Shown: positions 7,847 to 16,010, counted from the first letter of the stretch. The stretch: 64,000 nt of DNA from Cytobacillus gottheilii (GCF_001636345.1 NZ_KV440945.1:2147631-2211630); one strand, 5' to 3'. Translations and numbers: made by a program. Notes: generated from the sequence alone by a model not told the origin.

Positions 7847-7999
7847 TTATTTAACGACCATATGTTTTTTTGAAAGTAGTTCAAGTTCTGTTAATGTTAG
7901 ATTTTGCAATTGTTCGATTTCTTTAGAAACACCAGCTTTTACGAGTAGCTGGATTAAATAGTTGCGCTTCTTTTCAACCGCTTTTCGTAAGTATTGCAT
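7847..7999 (-). CDS. very small basic protein, FbpA-like (50 aa)
   Basis: Reads MQYLRKAVEKKRNYLIQLLV, then KAGVSKEIEQLQNLTLTELE and LLSKKHMVVK. The pattern LRKAVEKKRNYLI...KAGV...LTLTELE resembles the small Fur-regulated basic protein A family of bacilli. GAGGAG lies 7 bases before the ATG. No Fur box was visible. The gene is divergent from tnrA with a TnrA box between, so control by nitrogen status is more likely than iron. It is the positional counterpart of B. subtilis ykzB. Confidence 0.65.
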   Translation of the reverse strand: MQYLRKAVEKKRNYLIQLLVKAGVSKEIEQLQNLTLTELELLSKKHMVVK

Positions 8000-8064
8000 A
8001 TTCCATCTCCTCATTTCGTATTATTTCTGTCAGTTTATATGATTAAAAGAGAACTTTCATTTAT

Positions 8065-8070
8065 ATTGTA
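8065..8070 (-). promoter_or_regulatory. -10 element of the small-gene pair promoter
   Basis: TACAAT on the minus strand (8070-8065), with no recognisable -35 at 16-18 bases upstream. Its first base lies 35 bases from the TnrA box centre, the arrangement expected for TnrA activation. Confidence 0.5.
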
Positions 8071-8096
8071 AGATATCCTAACATGTTTTTTGTTAA

Positions 8097-8113
8097 TGTT
8101 ATATTTTATAACA
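8097..8113. promoter_or_regulatory. TnrA/GlnR box
   Basis: TGTTATATTTTATAACA matches the TnrA/GlnR consensus TGTNANATTTTNTNACA at every fixed position. Its centre (8105) is about 49 bases upstream of the predicted tnrA start point and about 47 from that of the opposite operon, matching the spacing of TnrA-activated promoters. Confidence 0.88.
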
Positions 8114-8141
8114 TATATAGTGAAAAAATCTAACAAACGTG

Positions 8142-8147
8142 TATAAT
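8142..8147 (+). promoter_or_regulatory. -10 element of tnrA
   Basis: A perfect TATAAT, 37 bases from the TnrA box centre, with no TTG-type -35 in the right place. This fits an activator-dependent, self-activated promoter. Confidence 0.65.
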
Positions 8148-8182
8148 AGTATTAAAACCTTTTCATTTGGGGTGGGCTCGGT

Positions 8183-8518
8183 ATGGAAAATGAAGCATCA
8201 TATAAAAATAGAAAGGTCATTTCAATCGGAACTGTAAGCGAGTTAACGGGATTAACCGAAAGGCAAATTAGGTATTATGAAGAAAGAAAGCTAATTTCTC
8301 CAGAAAGGTCTGATCGGGGAAATCGCAAATATTCTTTTATGGATGTGGAAAGACTCATTGAAATTGCAAATAAAAGAGAAGAAGGTGTGAGGACAGACGA
8401 AATACTTCAGGAATTAAAGAAAAAGAAGAAGAAGGAAGATACAGCGACGAGAAACAAAATGATACAAGGGCAGTTGAATGCCCGTTTTAACAAATCCAAC
8501 CGCTATCCCAAAAAGTGA
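8183..8518 (+). CDS. tnrA: nitrogen regulator TnrA (MerR family)
   Basis: A 111-residue transcription factor. The N-terminal winged helix ([41 protein letters not shown]) is the MerR-type DNA-binding domain of the TnrA/GlnR family. The short C-terminus ends [16 protein letters not shown], the segment that in TnrA contacts feedback-inhibited glutamine synthetase. GlnR is longer and lies next to glnA, which is absent here, so TnrA is the better call. It activates genes for nitrogen scavenging during limitation. The perfect TnrA box upstream indicates autoactivation. Confidence 0.92.
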   Translation: MENEASYKNRKVISIGTVSELTGLTERQIRYYEERKLISPERSDRGNRKYSFMDVERLIEIANKREEGVRTDEILQELKKKKKKEDTATRNKMIQGQLNARFNKSNRYPKK

Positions 8519-8539
8519 TGGCGATCATTTTTGAAATGC

Positions 8540-8571
8540 GAAACTCCCAATGGCGTGAGTTTCTTTTTTTA
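8540..8571 (+). terminator. tnrA terminator
   Basis: GAAACTC (8540-8546) and GAGTTTC (8557-8563) form the stem, followed by TTTTTTT. Confidence 0.85.
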
Positions 8572-8737
8572 TGCTTTTTTTACCTTTATTAGTTAGATGT
8601 ATAAAGGTTTTCGCTTCAGAGTACACATTCAGGCTATGCGGGTGTGCCTGAGCTTAACCGCGTATGGCTCTTGCTATTTCGTCTTCAGCCAACAGGTATA
8701 ATACCATACTCCCCAAAATGCAAGAGTTACACATTTC

Positions 8738-8930
8738 ATAAATAGGCGGAAGAATTCCGCTTAAATCGTAAAATCACTTAAATTGTGCTGAAATAGACGG
8801 AGAAATTCCGGCTAAGGAACTAAAAAACGGTCAAATAGGCGATTTTTTTCAATATAACCGTAAAATCTCCGCTTATTTTGGCCAAAAATGGCTCAATTCT
8901 TAAAATAAGGGTAGAATCTCCGCTTAATTC
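8738..8930. repeat. cluster of four degenerate stem-loop repeats in a gene-free stretch
   Basis: The 595 bases between tnrA and the exporter gene hold no plausible gene. Four related units recur: ATAGGCGGAAGAATTCCGCTT (about 8742-8762), a diverged copy ATAGACGGAGAAATTCCGGCT (8793-8813), AAAATCTCCGCTTATTTT (8862-8879) and GAATCTCCGCTTAATTC (8914-8930). Each contains GCGGA or its complement TCCGC and can fold on itself or on its neighbour. They resemble dispersed intergenic palindromes of bacilli. GGCCAAAAATGGC at 8880-8892 adds a further short hairpin. Upstream, TCAGGC/GCCTGA (8629-8651) is another stem. Confidence 0.55.
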
Positions 8931-9166
8931 ACCGGTTTCTTCCAATAAAGGCAAGAAAAGATGTCAGATAAGTACCCATCTGTTCTGCAGTTATTCCCAT
9001 GAACAACAATCTTTCAAGGGGAGACTTAATTTTTTGGTGACTTTTCTCCGGGTGTAAACGTTCTCTAAAATGAAAATATTGTATGATGTAATAAGGACTT
9101 TATTAAAGGGCATATTTGGATTAAGATGAATGAGGCATTATGCATGACGCGGAAGGAGGCGGAAGA

Positions 9167-9925
9167 ATGGAACATAAATTTCCTACCAGCTTGGAGGTAA
9201 TTGATATATGCTTACTGGCAGGTAAAATTATGCTTCAATGCGGAGCTGAAACCTATCGGGTAGAAGATACCATGTCAAGAATCGCTGCAACATTTGGAAT
9301 TCCTGATTCCCATAGTTACGTTACCCCAACGGGCATTATTTTTTCTGTTGACGGAACAGAACCTGCGAAGCTGATTCGTATTTCTGAACGAACTACTGAC
9401 TTATATAAGGTAACGTTAGTGAATGGAGTATCGCGAAAGGCCGCCAGCGGGGAATTAACCAGCAAACAGGCATACATACGATTAAAAGAAATAGAAGAGG
9501 CTGATTTCACCTTTCCTATTTATCAGCAAATTGTGGCGGCTGCTATTGCGAGCGGCTGTTTCATGTTGATGTTTTTAGGACAGTGGAGTGACTTTATACC
9601 AGCGGTGATATGCGGAGGAATTGGCTTTACTTCATTTATATACCTGCATCGAGTTGTTCAAATAAAGTTTTTTTCTGAATTTCTTGCTTCATTGATTATT
9701 GGGCTGGCTGCGTTTTTATTTATAAAAAGCGGATTTGGAGCACAGCTGGACAAAATTATTATTGGCTCCGTAATGCCTCTGGTTCCTGGGCTGCTTATAA
9801 CGAACGCAGTCCGTGACTTGATGGCTGGGCATCTTGTTTCAGGGCTATCAAAGGGAGCAGAGGCTTTTTTAACAGCTTTCGCCATTGGAACGGGAATTGC
9901 CGTTATTTTTGCATTTTATTCATAA
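9167..9925 (+). CDS. threonine/serine exporter, ThrE N-terminal-type subunit (YjjP-like)
   Basis: About 252 residues. The soluble N-terminal half (LAGKIMLQCGAETYRVEDTM, HSYVTPTGIIFS, IRISERTTDLYKV) is the ThrE cytoplasmic domain, followed by five hydrophobic segments from about residue 120. The ATG at 9167 follows GGAAGGAGGCGGAAG; an earlier in-frame ATG at 9140 lacks a site. The next gene supplies the missing C-terminal membrane domain, so the two form one split exporter. The substrate (threonine, serine or another small metabolite) is inferred from family. Confidence 0.85.
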   Translation: MEHKFPTSLEVIDICLLAGKIMLQCGAETYRVEDTMSRIAATFGIPDSHSYVTPTGIIFSVDGTEPAKLIRISERTTDLYKVTLVNGVSRKAASGELTSKQAYIRLKEIEEADFTFPIYQQIVAAAIASGCFMLMFLGQWSDFIPAVICGGIGFTSFIYLHRVVQIKFFSEFLASLIIGLAAFLFIKSGFGAQLDKIIIGSVMPLVPGLLITNAVRDLMAGHLVSGLSKGAEAFLTAFAIGTGIAVIFAFYS

Positions 9926-9940
9926 GGGAGGCGGAGATAC

Positions 9941-10372
9941 ATGCTTACACATTTAGTTACTAGCTTTATTGCCTCCGCAGCATTTGGGATTTTATTTAAT
10001 GCACCAAAGAAATCATTGCTTCAATGCGGTTTTGTCGGAATGGTTGGCTGGATGATTTACATTATACTAGTCGATCGCTATTTTGATGCAGTTGTTTCTT
10101 CATTAATAGCCGCTTTTTCCATTGCAGTGCTGAGTCAAATGTTTGCGAGGTATTACCGGACGCCCATTATCATTTTTAGTGTGTCAGGAATCATACCGCT
10201 TGTCCCAGGAGGACTTGCTTATGATGCGATGCGGAACTTTGTTGAAAATGATTATAATACGGCTATTCAGCTTGCAGCCAAAGCATTTATGATTTCTGGC
10301 TCAATTGCAGTAGGCCTAGTTGTTTCAGAGGTTCTTAATCAGCTGATTCGGAAAATACCATTAAAAAGGTGA
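9941..10372 (+). CDS. threonine/serine exporter, C-terminal membrane subunit (YjjB/DUF3815)
   Basis: A 143-residue membrane protein with four hydrophobic segments and the motif PIIIFSVSGIIPLVPGGLAYDAMRN typical of the ThrE C-domain. AGGGAGGCGG precedes the ATG, 15 bases after the upstream stop. It pairs with the preceding ThrE-type gene; in corynebacteria both parts are one polypeptide. Confidence 0.85.
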   Translation: MLTHLVTSFIASAAFGILFNAPKKSLLQCGFVGMVGWMIYIILVDRYFDAVVSSLIAAFSIAVLSQMFARYYRTPIIIFSVSGIIPLVPGGLAYDAMRNFVENDYNTAIQLAAKAFMISGSIAVGLVVSEVLNQLIRKIPLKR

Positions 10373-10453
10373 AAAGTTAGTAAAAGGCTTGTAACAGCCT
10401 GTTGTTGGGCATATAATCCAAGTAGCATAAAAATCTCAGAAGAATAGGAGAAC

Positions 10454-12175
10454 ATGATGATCCGTCGTTTTTTTACTTATTATAAACCTCATAAGAAATT
10501 ATTTATCATTGATTTTTCGAGTGCGGTTATCGTAGCACTCCTTGAACTGGGCTTTCCTCTCGCAGTGCAATGGTTTATCGATGACCTGCTGCCGGATGAG
10601 AATTGGGCTATGATTGTTTCTGTAAGTGCAGGATTGCTTGCCTTTTACGTAACAAGTACATTTCTCCAATATATCGTTAACTATTGGGGACACATGCTTG
10701 GCATTAATATAGAAACAGATATGCGCCAGCAGCTTTTTAATCACGTTCAGCGCCAATCATTTCGTTTTTTTGATAATACGAAGACCGGACATATTATGAG
10801 CCGGGTTACAAATGACTTGATGGATATTGGTGAACTTGCCCATCATGGACCCGAAGATTTATTTATTGCTGTCATGACTTTCTTTGGGGCCTTTGGAATC
10901 ATGCTGACCATTAATGTTAAGCTTGCCATTGTTTCGGTTGTTGTGATGCCATTCCTCGTTTGGCTGATTGCTTTTTGTAATGTACGCATGAATAAAGCAT
11001 GGAAAAAAATGTATGGTGAAATTGCTAATGTGAATGCCCGTGTTGAGGATAGTGTTTCCGGCGTCCGTGTTGTTCAATCTTTTACTAATGAAAAGTTTGA
11101 GATTGCTAGGTTTATGAAGGATAACCAGACATTTCGCAAAGCTAAACTTGGAGCTTATAAAATTATGAGCTATAGTTCTTCTGGTATTTATATGATGACT
11201 CGCTTAATTACCTTGCTTGTATTAGTATACGGTGCTTGGTTAAGTTTTACAGGAGAGCTGACTCATGGAGAGCTTGTCAGCTTTATACTTTATGTAAATG
11301 TATTGTTAAAGCCGATTGATAAAATAAGTGCGCTTATGGAACTTTATCCAAAAGGCATGGCTGGATTTAAACGATTTACCGAATTAATTGATACAGACCC
11401 TGAAGTTGAAGATCGAAAGGATGCGGTCGAAGTATCAACCTTAAGAGGGGATATCCGTTTTGAGGATGTCAGCTTTAGCTATGATGAACACAAATCTGTC
11501 CTTAAGGATATTGACCTCTCAATAAGAGCAGGAGAAACCGTTGCATTTGTTGGACCATCCGGTGCAGGGAAAACAACGATTTGTTCTCTGATTCCACGCT
11601 TTTATGATGTTTCAAACGGCAGTATTAAAATTGATGGAATCGATCTGAGGGACATGACAAAGCAATCTCTTCGCTCGCAAATTGGAATTGTGCAGCAGGA
11701 TGTCTTCTTATTTACTGGAACGATAAAGGAAAATATCGGATATGGCAACCTCGATGCTTCTGATGAAGAAATTTATGAGGCTGCACGCAAAGCGCATTTG
11801 GAGGATTTTATTGCTTCACTACCTTTTGGCTATGAGACTCAAATTGGTGAGCGTGGCTTAAAACTTTCCGGAGGGCAAAAGCAGCGTTTAGCGATTGCTC
11901 GAATGTTCTTGAAAAATCCTCCTATTTTAATTTTAGATGAAGCAACTTCTGCACTGGACACTGAGACAGAGCGAATTATTCAGGCGGCATTAACCGACCT
12001 CGCAAAAAATCGAACAACATTGGTAATTGCCCATAGACTGGCAACAATTCGAAATGCAGATCGGATTGTCGTTGTAACAGAAAATGGGATTGCAGAGGAA
12101 GGCAGTCACGATGAGCTAATTGAAAAAGGCGGTATATTTGCTAATCTGCACAAAATTCAATTCCAAAAAGCGTAG
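10454..12175 (+). CDS. ABC exporter half-transporter (fused permease-ATPase)
   Basis: A 573-residue multidrug/lipid-type exporter. Six membrane helices occupy residues 1-310, followed by an ATPase domain with Walker A GPSGAGKTT (about 371), Q-loop VQQDVFLF, signature LSGGQKQR, Walker B ILILDEATSALD and H-loop IAHRLAT. It would act as a homodimer, or as a heterodimer with a partner elsewhere. The substrate is unknown. Single gene with AGGAGAAC before the ATG and a perfect terminator after it. Confidence 0.92.
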   Translation: MMIRRFFTYYKPHKKLFIIDFSSAVIVALLELGFPLAVQWFIDDLLPDENWAMIVSVSAGLLAFYVTSTFLQYIVNYWGHMLGINIETDMRQQLFNHVQRQSFRFFDNTKTGHIMSRVTNDLMDIGELAHHGPEDLFIAVMTFFGAFGIMLTINVKLAIVSVVVMPFLVWLIAFCNVRMNKAWKKMYGEIANVNARVEDSVSGVRVVQSFTNEKFEIARFMKDNQTFRKAKLGAYKIMSYSSSGIYMMTRLITLLVLVYGAWLSFTGELTHGELVSFILYVNVLLKPIDKISALMELYPKGMAGFKRFTELIDTDPEVEDRKDAVEVSTLRGDIRFEDVSFSYDEHKSVLKDIDLSIRAGETVAFVGPSGAGKTTICSLIPRFYDVSNGSIKIDGIDLRDMTKQSLRSQIGIVQQDVFLFTGTIKENIGYGNLDASDEEIYEAARKAHLEDFIASLPFGYETQIGERGLKLSGGQKQRLAIARMFLKNPPILILDEATSALDTETERIIQAALTDLAKNRTTLVIAHRLATIRNADRIVVVTENGIAEEGSHDELIEKGGIFANLHKIQFQKA

Positions 12176-12180
12176 GATAA

Positions 12181-12212
12181 AGCAGTGAATCACATCGATT
12201 CACTGCTTTTTA
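12181..12212 (+). terminator. terminator after ABC exporter
   Basis: AGCAGTGAATC (12181-12191) and GATTCACTGCT (12197-12207) form a perfect 11-bp stem, then TTTTTAT. Confidence 0.92.
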
Positions 12213-12374
12213 TGTGAGTAGAGTTCATGACTCAGGGATAACTTGCACTTTCAGGAGAAATAAGGACTGCTTCTAATTGTTTTTTTTACGAAAAAGGGTA
12301 CACATAGTGTTTATTATCCTGTAAAATCATTGATAATTCATGAGTTCCATTACGGTGGAGAAGGAGGACGATAA

Positions 12375-13250
12375 ATGAAAATGAGAGTATCAGCTGTGCA
12401 ATACCATTTGCATAGTATCAGGTCTTTTGAGGAATTTGCTGCCCAGTGTACACATTATGTGAAAACAGCTCAGGAGTTTGGAGCCGAATTCGTCCTATTT
12501 CCTGAATTTTTTACTACACAGCTGCTTTCCATAGGAAGTGAAGCGGGAGGAAGCTTAACGATAAATGAACTTCCAGGCTTTACAGAACAATATAAAAATC
12601 TGTTTATAAGCCTAGCGGTCAATAACAGCCTTCATATTATTGGAGGTACACATGTTATTTCGCGAAATGGGAAGTTATATAATGTTGCCCATTTATTTTA
12701 TCCGGATGGAAGAGTGGAAGAACAAGCAAAACTTCATATTACTCCAACTGAAGTAGATGAATGGAATATGTCGGCAGGAGATCATTTTCAAGTATTTGAT
12801 ACGCAGAAAGGCAGAATTGCGATCTTAACTTGTTATGATATTGAATTTCCTGAAATTGTCCGTATGGCTAAAGCGAAAGGTGCAGACGTCATCTTTTGTC
12901 CGTCTTGCACAGATGATCGTCATGGATTCCATCGGGTCCGTTATACTTCCCATGCAAGGGCCATTGAGAACCAAGTATATGTTGTGGTGACAGGAACGAT
13001 TGGCTCGCTGCCAACCGTGGATTTCATGAGAGCGAACTTTGGTCAGGCGGCCATTATCACTCCGAATGATATACCATTCCCGCCTAAAGGAATTATGGCA
13101 GAAGGCGAATTAAATGATGATATGATCATTACAGCCGACCTTGATCTAAACCTTCTATATGAAGTAAGGGAAAGAGGTTCGGTAACAACGTGGCGAGATC
13201 GGCGGACTGATTTATATACAGACTGGGAAAAAGAGAATATTGATGGATAA
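12375..13250 (+). CDS. carbon-nitrogen hydrolase (nitrilase superfamily)
   Basis: A 291-residue amidase/nitrilase-fold enzyme. The catalytic triad is visible: E44 (LFPEFF), K119 (EQAKLHIT) and C153 (ILTCYDIEFPE). It hydrolyses a carbon-nitrogen bond such as an amide; the substrate is unknown. GGAGAAGGAGGACG precedes the ATG. The stop overlaps the start of the acetyltransferase gene by 8 bases, so the two are coupled. I recall single-chain GNAT plus CN-hydrolase proteins (YhcX type) in Bacillus, which suggests the two enzymes act on one pathway. Confidence 0.88.
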   Translation: MKMRVSAVQYHLHSIRSFEEFAAQCTHYVKTAQEFGAEFVLFPEFFTTQLLSIGSEAGGSLTINELPGFTEQYKNLFISLAVNNSLHIIGGTHVISRNGKLYNVAHLFYPDGRVEEQAKLHITPTEVDEWNMSAGDHFQVFDTQKGRIAILTCYDIEFPEIVRMAKAKGADVIFCPSCTDDRHGFHRVRYTSHARAIENQVYVVVTGTIGSLPTVDFMRANFGQAAIITPNDIPFPPKGIMAEGELNDDMIITADLDLNLLYEVRERGSVTTWRDRRTDLYTDWEKENIDG

Positions 13251-13920
13251 TACTATTCACTATTTCAGCGACTTTTATATAAATGCCAACGGAAAAACCG
13301 CAGCCGCTGTCATTAGAAATTATAAAGATCAGGATTTTGATGATTTAATTCAAATCCAGGCTGAGTGCTTCCCGCCGCCATTTCCTTCGGATTTATGGTG
13401 GAGTGAAGAGCAGCTAAAAAGCCATATTCATCATTTTCCTGAAGGTGCCTTATGTATTGAAGTAGATGGTGAGCTTGCTGGTTCTTTAACAGGTCTAATG
13501 AATAATTTTGACCCTGACCATCCTTATCATACATGGGAGGAAGTGACGGATCATGGTTATATCAAGAGCCATGATCCTAATGGAGATACCCTTTACATTG
13601 TTGACATTAGTGTGAAGCCGAAGTTCCGTAAATTAGGATTAGGTAAGATGCTAATGGAGGCAATGTATCATGTCGTCATTCAATTAAATCTAAAGCGCCT
13701 TCTTGGAGGGGGAAGAATGCCGGGATATCATCTGTTAGCCGAGAAACTAACACCTGATGAATATATAGCTGAAGTCGTCAGGGGAAATTATAAAGATCCC
13801 GTCATTTCTTTCTTGCTGCGATGCGGCAGAAAACCGATTGCTGTATGTGAAAACTATTTAGAGGATAATGAATCATTAAATTATGGTGTACTAATGGAAT
13901 GGAAAAACCCATTTAAATAG
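13243..13920 (+). CDS. GNAT family N-acetyltransferase
   Basis: About 225 residues with the GNAT acetyl-CoA site VDISVKPKFRKLGLGKMLMEAMYHVV (motif A, RKLGLGK). I chose the ATG at 13243 inside the upstream stop region (ATGGATAA overlap); a TTG three bases earlier is possible. It is cotranscribed and translationally coupled with the nitrilase-fold enzyme. The acetyl acceptor is unknown. Confidence 0.85.
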   Translation: MDNTIHYFSDFYINANGKTAAAVIRNYKDQDFDDLIQIQAECFPPPFPSDLWWSEEQLKSHIHHFPEGALCIEVDGELAGSLTGLMNNFDPDHPYHTWEEVTDHGYIKSHDPNGDTLYIVDISVKPKFRKLGLGKMLMEAMYHVVIQLNLKRLLGGGRMPGYHLLAEKLTPDEYIAEVVRGNYKDPVISFLLRCGRKPIAVCENYLEDNESLNYGVLMEWKNPFK

Positions 13921-13925
13921 GAAGA

Positions 13926-13960
13926 AAAAAGCTGTCAATAAAAAGTTGGCAGCTTTTCTT
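13926..13960 (+). terminator. terminator after the hydrolase-acetyltransferase pair
   Basis: AAAAGCTGTCAA pairs with TTGGCAGCTTTT across a short loop (about 13927-13957), followed by CTTTAG. Confidence 0.82.
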
Positions 13961-14043
13961 TAGTTACTATGGAAATAGTTCCGAGATAGTTGTCATTTAG
14001 TTGTACTGACAAATTCTATTAGAATTAAAAAATATGTGGAAAT

Positions 14044-14073
14044 TTGACATTTTATATAATAAAATGGCATTAT
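14044..14073 (+). promoter_or_regulatory. candidate sigma-A promoter for the HD-GYP gene
   Basis: Perfect -35 TTGACA (14044-14049), an 18-base spacer and -10-like CATTAT (14068-14073). Confidence 0.45.
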
Positions 14074-14146
14074 GTCTAAACTACTATATGACAAACACGT
14101 AACATTTTAGTCTCGCAAAGCGGAAACAGAGAAAGAAGGGTTTAGC

Positions 14147-15052
14147 GTGGGCAAAATAAATGAGGATAGCTTCATTGAAACCGTCCACATGAAAGGTCTG
14201 CAAATATCTTTAATTGCATCTGGAGATGGGACAGAGGTTATCTATCATAAATTAGAAGATCAAGCAATGTGGGGTATAGAGCCGCAGGAGGGCTGGGATG
14301 CAATGGAATATTTGCATGTGCTTTCCGGACAGCTAAATATAAAATATTCAAATGAAGAAAGAACTATTAAAGAAGGAGATTCTTTTTTCAAAATTCCTGT
14401 AGAACAACATTATATCTTCCAAGCTATAGGTATTACTGAATTCCTATATGTAAGTTCTCAGCCTATTTTTCACTATTACAGCAAAGCTACCAAACAATTA
14501 ATGGAACTTTCAATCTCAATTGAAGAAAAAGATGGATATACAGTTGACCATTGTCAAAGGATTAATAAGCTTTCTATGATTGTTGGAGAAGCTATGGATT
14601 TAAATACAAAGCAATTAAAGGGTTTAAATATTGCTTCTTTTCTTCATGATGTAGGTAAATTAAGAGTTCCATTAGAAGTATTGCAGAAGCCTGGAAAGTT
14701 AAATCAAGAAGAATGGGAACTAATGAAACAACATTCAAAGCATGGCAGAGAAATACTAGAAGAGCTTGGGCTTACTTTCTTAAAAGAGGCTGGGAAGATC
14801 GTTGAGCAGCACCATGAAAGGTTTGATGGAAAAGGCTATCCTAATGGTATATCCGGTGAGGAAATCCTTATTGAAGCTGCCATTATTTCAGTAGTGGATT
14901 CTTTTGATGCTATGACAACTAATAGAGTCTATCAAACAGCACGTTCAAAGGAAGAAGCATTTGATGAGATTTTGAGGTGTAAGGGTACTATGTATCACCC
15001 TAAGGTGGTAGATGTTTTTCTTGCATTAAAAAATAAAATAATAGAAATATAG
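14147..15052 (+). CDS. cupin-HD-GYP domain protein, probable cyclic-di-nucleotide phosphodiesterase
   Basis: A 301-residue protein with two domains. Residues about 10-105 form a cupin barrel (EYLHVLSGQLNIKY, TIKEGDSFFKIPVEQHYIF). Residues about 125-301 form an HD-GYP domain with HD at 167-168 (FLHDVGKLRVP) and HHERFDGKGYP at 222-232, the metal and GYP motifs of cyclic-di-GMP phosphodiesterases. Hence a soluble cytoplasmic enzyme whose activity may be gated by a small ligand bound in the cupin. The GTG at 14147 follows AAAGAAGGG. The next gene, 12 bases on, encodes a small secreted protein in the same operon. Confidence 0.85.
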   Translation: MGKINEDSFIETVHMKGLQISLIASGDGTEVIYHKLEDQAMWGIEPQEGWDAMEYLHVLSGQLNIKYSNEERTIKEGDSFFKIPVEQHYIFQAIGITEFLYVSSQPIFHYYSKATKQLMELSISIEEKDGYTVDHCQRINKLSMIVGEAMDLNTKQLKGLNIASFLHDVGKLRVPLEVLQKPGKLNQEEWELMKQHSKHGREILEELGLTFLKEAGKIVEQHHERFDGKGYPNGISGEEILIEAAIISVVDSFDAMTTNRVYQTARSKEEAFDEILRCKGTMYHPKVVDVFLALKNKIIEI

Positions 15053-15064
15053 GGGGAGAACTTA

Positions 15065-15385
15065 ATGAAAAAAATTACTGTTATGTTTACAGCATTTTTG
15101 CTTGCGGCTGTAATCAGTGTAAGTTCAGCAGAAGCGGCTTATTTACCTGAACATGATCAATATGTTGAGGTTACATTTGAACAAGCCAGATTTATTGCTG
15201 ATCTAGTCGGTTTAAAAGATGTTGAACTAGGTGAAGAAACAGCAAGAATCTCATTTGAAGTACAAGAAGCTATTATTGCAAAAATTGAAAAATTACTAGA
15301 TACAGAAATCGATCATTTTTACATTTGGCTAACTGTAAATGGAGAGCCTGTATTAGGAATTGATCCACCATTTGCATTATATTAA
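15065..15385 (+). CDS. small secreted protein, unknown
   Basis: 106 residues. A Sec signal peptide (MKKITVMFTAFLLAAVISVS, cleavage after SAEA) is followed by an 80-residue acidic mature protein with a helical middle (VQEAIIAKIEKLLDTEI) and the C-terminal stretch FYIWLTVNGEPVLGIDPPFALY. No cysteine or catalytic motif. GGGGGAG precedes the ATG, and it is the second gene of the HD-GYP operon. The family is not recognised. Confidence 0.75.
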   Translation: MKKITVMFTAFLLAAVISVSSAEAAYLPEHDQYVEVTFEQARFIADLVGLKDVELGEETARISFEVQEAIIAKIEKLLDTEIDHFYIWLTVNGEPVLGIDPPFALY

Positions 15386-15399
15386 AATAGAAATTAGAA

Positions 15400-15427
15400 A
15401 AGAAGCTGAACATTCAGCTTCTTTTTT
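15400..15427. terminator. bidirectional terminator
   Basis: AAGAAGCTGAA (15400-15410) and TTCAGCTTCTT (15413-15423) form a perfect stem, then TTTT. It lies between two convergent genes for secreted proteins. Confidence 0.88.
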
Positions 15428-15437
15428 AGGTTCAACT

Positions 15438-15941
15438 TCATTCCACCAAATCCTTCACATACCCATCAGCATATTCACGATACTCATGAAACTTTCCATC
15501 CTGATCAATATAATAAATTGCAATACTATTAACTGTTTGTTCATCCTGTTCAAAACTGATATAGATAACGTACTCAAGTTCCCCTGATTTTAGTGCATCA
15601 ACGTCAATGGCATCAAGATCGTGTGTAAATACATAGTTTTCATTATTTTTATAATCATAGCGCCATAATAGATTGTTATCCATAGCGCCTCTTAAAACAT
15701 CGGCTGGTTCACCAAAAGTGCTGATTATTTCATCTTTTGAATGTGTCGGGTTGCTCATTTCCTTTAACGTCTTAATATCTGGATGTAAACTCAATGACAT
15801 GTTAGATGAAGATGTTTTCGATAACACCTTCGTTTCTGCTGCATACACATTATTTGATTGAACATGTGCCTCAGATAATTGTATTGGTGAGAAGAACAGG
15901 CTTCCGGAAAGAATGCAAATAGATAATACCGTTTTCTTCAT
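15438..15941 (-). CDS. secreted protein, unknown, behind a WalR-like box
   Basis: 167 residues. The signal peptide MKKTVLSICILSGSLFFSPI ends near LSEAHVQ. The mature part has a short repeat-like segment HSKDEIISTFGEPADVLRG...LLWRYDY that recalls the lipoprotein SmpA/OmlA or beta-lactamase-inhibitor fold (KxEVxxxLGxP...WxYxY), a weak resemblance. TTGGAGGGAC precedes the ATG. A direct repeat matching the WalR consensus lies 70-86 bases upstream on the same strand, suggesting cell-wall stress or growth-linked control. Confidence 0.7.
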   Translation of the reverse strand: MKKTVLSICILSGSLFFSPIQLSEAHVQSNNVYAAETKVLSKTSSSNMSLSLHPDIKTLKEMSNPTHSKDEIISTFGEPADVLRGAMDNNLLWRYDYKNNENYVFTHDLDAIDVDALKSGELEYVIYISFEQDEQTVNSIAIYYIDQDGKFHEYREYADGYVKDLVE

Positions 15942-16010
15942 TTTAATAATGTCCCTCCAATAGTTCAGTTACTTATTAGACGGATAGAGCTGGAAAAAAG
16001 TTTCACTTTT

